The position numbers were made by a program, and so were the translations under genes. Of a DNA stretch of 5,192 nt, positions 1 to 4,871 are shown piece by piece. A model generated the notes under the pieces. The model was not told the DNA's origin. It made no database searches and was given only the letters and a program-made list of their open reading frames with translations. This DNA comes from Pseudomonadota bacterium (GTDB lineage: Bacteria; BMS3Abin14), in the NCBI GenBank assembly GCA_030636965.1, contig DAOVVW010000107.1, positions 1 to 5,192 of the forward strand. Direction: 5' to 3'. The stretch's first letter is position 1. Every line of letters begins with the position of its first letter.

Positions 1-1008
1 ATAGAGACTATTGATTTTCTCAAGGAAGTCGTTTCTCACCTTACAGACATCCTGGAAGTAGAGCCTTTGGCTATCGCCTGCGATATGCACCCCGACTATC
101 TGACTACAGGTATTGCATTTGAAAAAGGTGAAAAGCCCTGGCAGGAGGATTTACCTGTTTTTCAGGTACAGCACCATCACGCCCACATCCTGAGCTGCCA
201 GGCAGATAATGGCTTCTTGGGACCTGTCATAGGCCTGGCTCTGGATGGAACCGGATACAGTTCCGACGGTACCATCTGGGGAGGGGAGCTCCTCTTTGTG
301 GATGGTACCGAGATGAACCGTTTAGGTCATCTCAAACAGATCTGGATGCCCGGAGGTGACAAGGCAATTCTGGAGCCTTACCGCATGGCACTGTCGTACA
401 TGTTTGAAGTCCTTGGCCGTGATGCTGATGAATATTCAAAAAGGTTATTTCCCGATATTGATCCCGAGAGCCTGGAAATACTGCTGACCCTCATTAGAAA
501 TCGTTCCCACGGCATCATGACATCAAGTGCAGGCCGCCTGTTCGATGCCTTTTCGGCCATGCTTGGTATCTGTAATAAAGCACGTTATGAAGGGCAGCCG
601 GCAATCGAACTAGAAATGTTGACTGACGGACAGGTTGCGGATATTCTTCCGTTTTCCATCGAAGGCGCCGGTAATTCAGATATCATACTTGATCTACAGC
701 CGGCCTTTGCAAGAGCTCTGGAGCTTAAACTGTCAGGAGCAGAAGCCGGAATGCTTGGCGGGATGTTTCACAGGACCTTCGCCGCGGCACTTGGTGAGGC
801 AGCCGAACATGCGCTCGAGAGGTTTAGTGATCTGGATAGAAGGGTAGTCTTAAGCGGCGGTGTCATGCAGAATGAAACATTAAACACGATGATCACCACA
901 GAATTTGAGAACAGGAACATACAACCCGTTCTTCACAGGGCAGTACCGCCTAATGATGGCGGCATAAGCCTCGGTCAGGCTGTTTATGCAATATTGATGA
1001 CTTCGTAA
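1..1008 (+). CDS. hypF: Carbamoyltransferase HypF, C-terminal part (5' end outside window)
   Basis: HypF uses carbamoyl phosphate and ATP to make carbamoyl-adenylate and transfers the carbamoyl group to the C-terminal cysteine of HypE, supplying the cyanide ligands of the [NiFe]-hydrogenase iron. The frame is open from base 1, so 335 residues of a protein usually about 750 long are visible. This is most of the Kae1-like carbamoyltransferase domain; the acylphosphatase, zinc-finger and YrdC-like parts must lie upstream. Visible motifs are a CDMHPDY stretch near residue 30, HHHAH at residues 58-62 (histidines of the metal/nucleotide site), DGTGYSSDGTIWGGELL around 78-94, SGGVMQN near 286, and PPNDGGISLGQA near the end. 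A TTG at 67 is only an internal codon, because homology to HypF runs through it from base 1. The stop codon and last few codons lie inside a palindromic repeat (994-1098). The identification is firm. Confidence 0.96.
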   Translation: METIDFLKEVVSHLTDILEVEPLAIACDMHPDYLTTGIAFEKGEKPWQEDLPVFQVQHHHAHILSCQADNGFLGPVIGLALDGTGYSSDGTIWGGELLFVDGTEMNRLGHLKQIWMPGGDKAILEPYRMALSYMFEVLGRDADEYSKRLFPDIDPESLEILLTLIRNRSHGIMTSSAGRLFDAFSAMLGICNKARYEGQPAIELEMLTDGQVADILPFSIEGAGNSDIILDLQPAFARALELKLSGAEAGMLGGMFHRTFAAALGEAAEHALERFSDLDRRVVLSGGVMQNETLNTMITTEFENRNIQPVLHRAVPPNDGGISLGQAVYAILMTS

Positions 1009-1020
1009 GAAGTCATCAAT
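993..1020 (+). other. Perfect 12-bp stem-loop spanning the hypF stop codon
   Basis: The arms ATTGATGACTTC (993-1004) and GAAGTCATCAAT (1009-1020) are exact reverse complements around a GTAA tetraloop that contains most of the hypF stop codon. Only three T residues follow, so it is a poor intrinsic terminator. It may still pause or attenuate transcription, or protect the upstream mRNA end. It coincides with the left end of the 994-1098 element, which probably explains its origin. Confidence 0.6.
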
Positions 1021-1098
1021 TTGTAAGGAAAGAGAAAATGACACTTTTCGCTTTCCGCGGAGTAAAAAGCCATGGATGGACTTTTTCGAGGTTATTAA
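994..1098. repeat. Candidate MITE-like palindromic element with imperfect terminal inverted repeats
   Basis: The left end at 994-1014 (TTGATGACTTCGTAAGAAGTC, here read as one 21-nt unit) and the reverse complement of 1079-1098 (GACTTTTTCGAGGTTATTAA) match at 16 of 20 aligned positions plus one single-base gap. The interior holds two more hairpins (1027-1056 and 1064-1086). No reading frame or transposase is present, and I see no clear target-site duplication. The left end supplies the last codons and stop of hypF; the right end stops 12 nt before the hypC ribosome site. By inference this is a short non-autonomous element or a dispersed palindromic repeat. Similar 'GACTTTTTACGA'-type repeats are, as far as I recall, frequent in deltaproteobacterial genomes, but I cannot check copy number here. 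Confidence 0.5.
1027..1056 (+). other. Stem-loop in the hypF-hypC gap
   Basis: GGAAAG (1027-1032) pairs with CTTTCC (1051-1056), and GAAAA (1034-1038) pairs with TTTTC (1045-1049). One A/G mismatch separates the two helices, and the loop is TGACAC. There is no T-run after it, so it is not an intrinsic terminator. A third weaker hairpin follows at 1064-1086 (AAAAAGCC against GG-A-CTTTTT with one bulged A). Both are interior parts of the palindromic element. Confidence 0.5.
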
Positions 1099-1124
1099 AC
1101 GTTTGAATTCAGGAGGTTAAAGGA

Positions 1125-1364
1125 ATGTGTATTGCTGTTCCAGGGAAAGTTATCAACATAGACGACATCAATATGGCTACAGTGGATTTCGGCGGCACCA
1201 CCAAGGTAGCTTCCGCGGACCTTGTTTCAGATATCTCTGTAGGCGACTATGTCCTTGTTCACGCCGGGTTCATCATAAATGTGCTGGACGAGTCTGAAGC
1301 AGAAGAAACCATTAAACTCTTTGAAGAATACATGGGGATACTTGACGATGAAGTATCTGAGTGA
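1125..1364 (+). CDS. hypC: [NiFe]-hydrogenase maturation chaperone HypC
   Basis: HypC is the small chaperone that, with HypD, carries the Fe(CN)2CO unit and then binds the hydrogenase large-subunit precursor during iron delivery. The 79-residue product has the family length. It begins MCIAVPGK, the diagnostic N-terminus in which Cys2, exposed after Met removal, is the essential iron-contact residue, and it contains the typical VGDYVLVHAGFIINVLDE segment at about 40-57. AGGAGG at 1111-1116 lies 8 nt before the ATG and fixes the start. The acidic C-terminal tail overlaps hypD by 17 nt, so the two partners are probably translationally coupled. HupF, a paralogue, is possible in principle, but the gene order hypF-hypC-hypD-hypE favours HypC. 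Confidence 0.96.
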   Translation: MCIAVPGKVINIDDINMATVDFGGTTKVASADLVSDISVGDYVLVHAGFIINVLDESEAEETIKLFEEYMGILDDEVSE

Positions 1365-2451
1365 ATTCAGGGATCCCGATGCTGCAAAGGCTCTTCACAA
1401 GAATATAGAACTGGCTGCATCAAAACTGTCCGAGCCTGTGAAGATAATGGAGATCTGCGGAAGCCACACTGTTTCCATATTCAAGGCCGGGATAAAGTCA
1501 CTTCTTCCTTCAAACGTCACCCTCGTCTCAGGACCGGGCTGTCCGGTTTGCGTTACGGCAATGGAGGATATGGACCGGATGATCGCACTATCCGGTATGG
1601 CTCAGGAGAAAAACCTCACTATTGCCACTTTCGGAGACATGGTCAGGGTCCCGGGTTCCTTTACCAGCCTTGAGAAGGAAAGGGCTAAGGGAGCGGACGT
1701 GAGAGTAACGGCCTCTCCTCTGGACGCGCTGAGGTGGGCTCAACAGAACCCGGACAGGGAAGTTACCTTCCTGGGTGTGGGGTTCGAGACTACATCACCT
1801 ACTATTGCCGCCACTGTTGCAAGGGCAAAAGACGATAATATCAGCAACTTTTCAGTCTATCCTGCTTTCAAACTGCTTCCTCCGGCTCTTGCCGCACTGC
1901 TCAACAGTGATGATGTTGCCATTGATGCATTCATCTGTCCGGGCCATGTCAGTGTTATGCTGGGTGCAGATACCTACAGACCGGTTGCAGCGAAATACGG
2001 AAAACCATGTGTCATTGCCGGCTTTGAGCCATTAGATATTATGCTTGGTATATCAGTAGCTTTAAATCTATTAGTTAATAAACAACATGAAGTATATAAC
2101 ACTTATAAAAGGGCAGTTACTGATGAGGGAAACAGAACAGCGATGGATCTCCTGATGAAGATATTCAGACCCGTCGACGCTCCATGGCGGGGATTGGGTT
2201 ATATACCCGATTCCGGCCTTGATTTCAGGGACTCGTATGCCGAATTCAATGCAATAACCAGATACGGTCTATCTGAAGTTGAAACAGGCTCCGATCCGCC
2301 AGGATGTGCCTGTGGTGATGTACTCAGGGGAGTAATGGATCCTCCCCAGTGTCACCTTTTCGGAAATGAATGCAACCCGGAATCGCCCATAGGTTCATGT
2401 ATGGTTTCATCGGAAGGATCATGTGCTGCGTGGTACCGGTATAGTGAGTAG
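1348..2451 (+). CDS. hypD: [NiFe]-hydrogenase maturation iron-sulfur protein HypD
   Basis: HypD is the [4Fe-4S] scaffold protein on which, together with HypC, the Fe(CN)2CO centre is assembled in the cytoplasm. The 367-residue product matches the usual family length. Motifs in order are EICGSH at 35-40, SGPGCPVCVTAMEDMDR at 61-77 (redox and iron-binding cysteines C65 and C68), FGDMVRVPGS at 95-104, FLGVGFETTSPT at 141-152, CPGHVSVMLG at 197-206 and AGFEPLDIM at 224-232. A cysteine-rich C-terminus follows, with C320, C322, C335, C342, C351 and C359, which includes the cluster ligands. The ATG at 1348 was chosen because it gives the standard N-terminus and has GGGGA at 1334-1338. A GTG at 1279 would add 23 residues read from inside hypC in the wrong frame and was rejected. 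No key residue appears to be missing. Confidence 0.97.
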   Translation: MKYLSEFRDPDAAKALHKNIELAASKLSEPVKIMEICGSHTVSIFKAGIKSLLPSNVTLVSGPGCPVCVTAMEDMDRMIALSGMAQEKNLTIATFGDMVRVPGSFTSLEKERAKGADVRVTASPLDALRWAQQNPDREVTFLGVGFETTSPTIAATVARAKDDNISNFSVYPAFKLLPPALAALLNSDDVAIDAFICPGHVSVMLGADTYRPVAAKYGKPCVIAGFEPLDIMLGISVALNLLVNKQHEVYNTYKRAVTDEGNRTAMDLLMKIFRPVDAPWRGLGYIPDSGLDFRDSYAEFNAITRYGLSEVETGSDPPGCACGDVLRGVMDPPQCHLFGNECNPESPIGSCMVSSEGSCAAWYRYSE

Positions 2452-2539
2452 TTCAACGTTTAACGTTCAATGTTCAATGTTTATTAAAACTATTATGATT
2501 TATCATCAGACGTTGAACGTTGAACATAGAACGTTGAAC
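2451..2539. repeat. Heptad-repeat inverted repeat between hypD and hypE
   Basis: Arms at 2451-2482 and 2508-2539 (32 nt each) are reverse complements with about six mismatches around a 25-nt AT-rich loop. Each arm is a tandem series of 7-mers. On the left these are GTTCAAC, GTTTAAC, GTTCAAT, GTTCAAT and GTTTATT (2451-2485). On the right they are ACGTTGA, ACGTTGA, ACATAGA and ACGTTGA (2510-2537). The first base of the left arm is the last base of the hypD stop. The loop contains a small secondary hairpin (ATGAT/ATCAT, 2495-2506). No ORF is present. In RNA the array would fold into a long stem inside the hyp transcript, with no T-run typical of a terminator. Confidence 0.85.
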
Positions 2540-2549
2540 CGATTTAACC

Positions 2550-2554
2550 GGAGG
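2550..2554 (+). promoter_or_regulatory. Ribosome binding site that fixes the hypE TTG start
   Basis: GGAGG lies 5 nt before TTG at 2560. An in-frame TAA at 2545-2547 excludes any earlier start, and the first in-frame ATG is far inside the conserved N-terminus, so TTG is the only start that keeps the HGSGG motif. Confidence 0.8.
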
Positions 2555-2559
2555 TTAAA

Positions 2560-3576
2560 TTGACAACAGATGATCGGATACTAATAAGCCATGGCAGTGG
2601 CGGTAAGAAGAGCCAGGAGCTTACAGAGAGGATTTTCCTCAAGTACTTCAATGATCCGGCGCTCCTCCTCATGAATGACCAGGCTGTTATGGATATTGAT
2701 GCGAAGAAAATAGCAATAAGTACAGATACTTACACGATAGACCCGATCTTCTTCCCTGGTGGAAATATCGGAAGTCTCTCCGTTCACGGTACGGTCAACG
2801 ATGTAGCCATGTCAGGCGCGACACCAGTTGCCATGAGTGCGGGCTTTATTCTGGAGGAAGGTTTGATGCTGAGCGATCTGGAAAAGATAGCCGAATCCAT
2901 GTCTGTAGCAGCCGGGGAAGCGGGTGTTCGCATTGTAACCGCAGACACGAAAGTCGTGGCTAGAGGCGCGGCGGACAGGATCTTCATAAACACAACCGGG
3001 ATAGGTATCCTGGATGGAAAAACCAATATCAGCGGTCAGGCAGCAAAGATTGGTGACAGAGTAATACTTTCGGGTACTATCGGTGATCACGGTATCGCTA
3101 TAGCCTCCTCCAGGGAGGGGATAGAGTTTTCAACTCCTGTAGTTAGCGACAGCGCCTCGCTTAACTACCTTGTACAGACTCTACTTGAAGCTGTACCTGA
3201 AGGTGTTCATGTCATGCGTGACCCGACCAGGGGCGGATTAGCGACAGTCCTGAACGAGATCGCGTCCCAGTCTTCAGTGGGCATCCTCATAGAAGAAGCG
3301 AAAATACCCCTGAAGGAAGCAGTTATTGGAGCCTGTGAGCTATTTGGTTTCGATCCGCTTTATCTGGCAAACGAGGGGAAGATGGTGGCTTTTGTCAGGG
3401 AGTCTGACGCTGAACAAGCGTTGGAGGCTCTCAAATCCCATCCTTTAGGCAGGGATGCAATGATCATCGGAGAAGTGGTGGATAACCATCCGTCAAAAGT
3501 AGTTCTTGCCACCCTCATGGGCGGCAGAAGGCTTGTAGATCGACTGACGGGGGATATGCTGCCGCGAATATGTTAA
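2560..3576 (+). CDS. hypE: Carbamoyl dehydratase HypE ([NiFe]-hydrogenase maturation)
   Basis: HypE accepts the carbamoyl group from HypF on its C-terminal cysteine, dehydrates it with ATP to a thiocyanate, and donates cyanide to iron on the HypC-HypD complex. The 338-residue protein belongs to the PurM/SelD-like ATP-binding superfamily. Visible features are HGSGGKKSQEL at 11-21, an acidic nucleotide-site segment STDTYTIDPIFFPGGNIG at 54-71, VHGTVNDVAMSGA at 75-87, DPTRGGLATVLNE at 221-233, ANEGK at 270-274, and the diagnostic C-terminal tail PRIC ending in C338, so the catalytic cysteine is intact. The start is TTG. A 108-nt gap filled by a heptad-repeat hairpin separates the gene from hypD, although the tight hyp grouping suggests one transcript. 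No hairpin with a T-run follows the stop; only heptad repeats do. Confidence 0.97.
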   Translation: MTTDDRILISHGSGGKKSQELTERIFLKYFNDPALLLMNDQAVMDIDAKKIAISTDTYTIDPIFFPGGNIGSLSVHGTVNDVAMSGATPVAMSAGFILEEGLMLSDLEKIAESMSVAAGEAGVRIVTADTKVVARGAADRIFINTTGIGILDGKTNISGQAAKIGDRVILSGTIGDHGIAIASSREGIEFSTPVVSDSASLNYLVQTLLEAVPEGVHVMRDPTRGGLATVLNEIASQSSVGILIEEAKIPLKEAVIGACELFGFDPLYLANEGKMVAFVRESDAEQALEALKSHPLGRDAMIIGEVVDNHPSKVVLATLMGGRRLVDRLTGDMLPRIC

Positions 3577-3581
3577 GACCT

Positions 3582-3609
3582 CGTCCAACGACCAATGTCC
3601 AACGCCCAA
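3582..3609. repeat. Heptad repeat block, CGTCCAA family
   Basis: Four tandem 7-mers follow the hypE stop by five bases: CGTCCAA, CGACCAA, TGTCCAA and CGCCCAA. Positions 5-7 (CAA) are invariant, and the variation is at positions 1-4. No inverted partner is visible nearby, unlike the other arrays. No gene or terminator is seen here. Confidence 0.8.
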
Positions 3610-3620
3610 CGTGGTTTATT

Positions 3621-3670
3621 ATTCAATATCCAATGCTCCAATTTCCAATTTCTAATCTCTAATACTCGAT
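3621..3670. repeat. Heptad repeat block, TTCCAAT family
   Basis: Units are ATTCAAT, ATCCAAT, GCTCCAAT (one extra base), TTCCAAT, TTCTAAT, CTCTAAT and ACTCGAT. The 7-nt period persists with gradual sequence drift from unit to unit, as expected from slippage or duplication followed by point mutation. The block is non-coding and lies between hypE and the thi promoter. Confidence 0.8.
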
Positions 3671-3676
3671 TATCAC

Positions 3677-3705
3677 TTGAAACTTTCAGCTTTCAGCTTT
3701 AAACT
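3677..3705 (+). promoter_or_regulatory. Candidate sigma-70-type promoter of the thi operon
   Basis: TTGAAA (3677-3682, 5 of 6 to TTGACA) is separated by exactly 17 nt from TAAACT (3700-3705, 4 of 6 to TATAAT). Transcription would start near 3712, about ten bases before the riboswitch. This is the expected place for a promoter driving a riboswitch-controlled leader. It is a motif match only. Confidence 0.45.
3683..3703. repeat. Heptad repeat block, CTTTCAG family
   Basis: Two exact CTTTCAG units are followed by CTTTAAA. The block fills the spacer and part of the -10 box of the candidate thi promoter. It is short, so it is weaker evidence alone than the neighbouring arrays. Confidence 0.6.
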
Positions 3706-3721
3706 AGGAAGACAAATTAAA

Positions 3722-3813
3722 AGGGGCAGATCGGGGGCGGTCATGAAGCGAATGGCCTGAGAATATACCCCTCGAACTTGACCTGGTTAATACCAGCGTA
3801 AGGAAGGTCTGCC
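3722..3813 (+). promoter_or_regulatory. TPP riboswitch aptamer (THI element)
   Basis: The aptamer binds thiamine pyrophosphate and controls the thi genes downstream. Conserved parts are visible: CTGAGA at 3757-3762, GAAC at 3774-3777, and CTGG-TTAATA-CCAGCGTA-GGAA spread over 3783-3805. Helices can be traced. P1 is GGCAGATC 3725-3732 with GGTCTGCC 3806-3813. P2 is GGGG 3733-3736 with CCCC 3768-3771. P3 is GGTC 3739-3742 with GGCC 3754-3757. P4 is CTT 3777-3779 with AAG 3800-3802. P5 is CTGG 3783-3786 with CCAG 3793-3796. The usual P4 CCU/AGG is changed on both sides to CUU/AAG, a compensatory pair that supports a functional RNA. The element precedes thiM and thiE, as expected for thiamine salvage control. 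The edges are approximate. Confidence 0.95.
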
Positions 3814-3830
3814 GGATTCGTTCAAGAATG

Positions 3831-3859
3831 CCCCTGATACTCTATTTCAGGGGTTTTTT
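3831..3859 (+). terminator. Intrinsic terminator of the TPP riboswitch expression platform
   Basis: CCCCTGA (3831-3837) pairs perfectly with TCAGGGG (3847-3853) across a 9-nt loop and is followed by six T residues (3854-3859). It lies 17 nt beyond P1, before thiM, so TPP-dependent premature termination is the likely mode. AGGGGCA at 3722-3728, part of it the P1 5' strand, is exactly complementary to TGCCCCT at 3829-3835. That pairing would destroy the terminator when P1 is not held by ligand, making it a plausible antiterminator. Confidence 0.93.
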
Positions 3860-3867
3860 AATGGTGC

Positions 3868-3939
3868 CAGTTGCTGGTTGTTAGTTGTTGGTTGATAGTT
3901 AATAACCAACAACTTGCCACTAACAACTATCAACTTATT
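3868..3939. repeat. Heptad-repeat inverted repeat upstream of thiM
   Basis: Left units are CAGTTGC, TGGTTGT, TAGTTGT, TGGTTGA and TAGTTAA (3868-3902). Right units are ACCAACA, ACTTGCC, ACTAACA, ACTATCA and ACTTATT (3905-3939). The best perfect helix is 11 bp, 3883-3893 with 3904-3914, around a 10-nt loop. The array lies between the riboswitch terminator and the thiM ribosome site, so it would sit in the 5' leader of every full-length thi transcript. Bases 3900-3920 recur exactly at 4813-4833 beyond thiM. Confidence 0.85.
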
Positions 3940-3953
3940 TTCAGGAGGAAACG

Positions 3954-4760
3954 ATGATCAATTGGAGAGAGAAATACGTAGAGGCAGATAGTGCAATACG
4001 CGAAAAAGGCCCTCTGGTTCATCACATCACGAACTACGTGGTGATGAACGTCACCGCTAATGTCACGCTTGCCATGGGCGCCTCGCCCGTTATGGCCCAT
4101 GATTCTCAGGAGGTCGAAGAGATGGTCGCCTTCGCATCAGCCTTTGTAATAAATATAGGCACCCTCTCACCTCACTGGGTAGAAGCAATGCTCAGCGCCG
4201 GTAAAAAGGCCAAGGAACTTGGTGTGCCGGTTATCCTGGATCCTGTAGGCGCAGGCGCCACGACCCTGAGAACAGAGGTTTCGAACCAGATCATGACAGA
4301 GGTTTGCCCTGATATTGTGAGGGGCAATCAGGCAGAGGTAACTACGCTCGCAGGTGGTATTGCTGATATTCAGGGTGTGGATTCCCTTGAATCCGGTGAA
4401 GCTCCAGTTGAGTTGTTCAGAGAGCTGGCAGAGGCTGCAAATGCAGTAATCTGTGTAACAGGACCCGTTGACTGGGTCACAGACGGGAGCAGGGTACTGA
4501 GGATTGAGAACGGAGATCCCATGATGTCTAACGTGACAGGTACCGGGTGCTCTGCATCAGCAGCTGTAGCGGTCTTTAACTGCTCCGGACTGCCTCGGCT
4601 TGAAGCATCCGCTATGGGCCTTGCAGTCTTCGGTGCCTGTGGCGAAGTGGCAGCGGAAAACTCCCAGGGTCCCGGAAGTTTCCAGGTTGCCATACTGGAC
4701 ACACTGCACAACGCGCCAAGTCTGGATCTGGGGGCTGAGTTGAGGATATCTGAAATGTAA
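3954..4760 (+). CDS. thiM: Hydroxyethylthiazole kinase ThiM
   Basis: ThiM phosphorylates salvaged 4-methyl-5-(2-hydroxyethyl)thiazole with ATP to give the thiazole phosphate that ThiE uses; it is a cytoplasmic ribokinase-fold enzyme, trimeric in known members. The 268-residue length is standard. Motifs are GPLVHHITNYVVMNVTAN at 19-36 (substrate-binding N-terminus), ALGASP-like AMGASPVM at 40-47, NIGTLSP at 67-73, VILDPVGAGAT at 93-103, RGNQAEV at 123-129, VTGPVDWVTDG at 168-178 and NVTGTGCSASAAVA at 193-206, with the conserved catalytic-site C199. AGGAGG at 3943-3948 is 5 nt before the ATG. The gene is under the upstream TPP riboswitch and precedes thiE by 111 nt, most of it repeats. Nothing appears truncated. 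Confidence 0.97.
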   Translation: MINWREKYVEADSAIREKGPLVHHITNYVVMNVTANVTLAMGASPVMAHDSQEVEEMVAFASAFVINIGTLSPHWVEAMLSAGKKAKELGVPVILDPVGAGATTLRTEVSNQIMTEVCPDIVRGNQAEVTTLAGGIADIQGVDSLESGEAPVELFRELAEAANAVICVTGPVDWVTDGSRVLRIENGDPMMSNVTGTGCSASAAVAVFNCSGLPRLEASAMGLAVFGACGEVAAENSQGPGSFQVAILDTLHNAPSLDLGAELRISEM

Positions 4761-4761
4761 A

Positions 4762-4833
4762 TAAGTTGTTAGTTGCAAGTTGTTAGTGGATAGTAAACCA
4801 ACAACTAACAACTAATAACCAACAACTTGCCAC
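4762..4833. repeat. Heptad-repeat inverted repeat between thiM and thiE
   Basis: Left units are TAAGTTG, TTAGTTG, CAAGTTG, TTAGTGG and ATAGTAA (4762-4796). Right units are ACCAACA, ACTAACA, ACTAATA, ACCAACA and ACTTGCC (4797-4831). The longest perfect helix is 12 bp, 4764-4775 with 4802-4813; an alternative 10-bp helix uses 4778-4787. The array begins one base after the thiM stop. It belongs to the same heptamer family as the array before thiM and shares a 21-nt exact match with it. Confidence 0.85.
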
Positions 4834-4846
4834 GGATACAGAATGA

Positions 4847-4862
4847 AGCTATCTAAATAGCT
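4847..4862 (+). other. Small palindrome just before the thiE ribosome site
   Basis: AGCTAT (4847-4852) and ATAGCT (4857-4862) are exact reverse complements around CTAA, directly abutting GAGGA at 4863-4867. A weak hairpin here could affect access to the thiE ribosome site, but the stem is AT-rich and may be chance. Confidence 0.3.
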
Positions 4863-4871
4863 GAGGAAAAG

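Noticed and set aside
67..69. TTG at 67 as the hypF start
   Set aside because: The frame is open to base 1, and the protein is plainly the C-terminal part of a much longer HypF.
993..1020. Perfect hairpin at the hypF end as a true intrinsic terminator
   Set aside because: Only TTT follows the stem, the stem is not GC-rich, and hypC-hypD-hypE continue on the same strand, so strong termination is unlikely.
1279..1347. GTG at 1279 as an upstream start for hypD
   Set aside because: It would add 23 residues read out of frame through hypC with no resemblance to HypD; ATG at 1348 gives the family N-terminus and has a usable ribosome site.
2491..2496. TATTAT as a -10 box for a separate hypE promoter
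   Set aside because: No acceptable -35 box lies 16-18 nt upstream; the sequence is the AT-rich loop of the inverted repeat.
2581..3090. Overlapping antisense reading frames inside hypE (68-92 codons), and similar ones inside hypF and thiM
   Set aside because: They are shadows of strongly conserved genes on the other strand, have no recognisable motifs, and lack independent ribosome sites.
2451..4833. Heptad arrays as a CRISPR or as insertion-sequence ends
   Set aside because: Units are 7 nt and contiguous with no unique spacers of 30 nt or so, no cas genes are seen, and no transposase or target duplication is visible.
4843..4860. Five-codon ORF (ATG to TAG) before thiE as a leader peptide
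   Set aside because: It has no ribosome site of its own, overlaps a small palindrome, and carries no regulatory codon pattern; thiamine control is already explained by the riboswitch.
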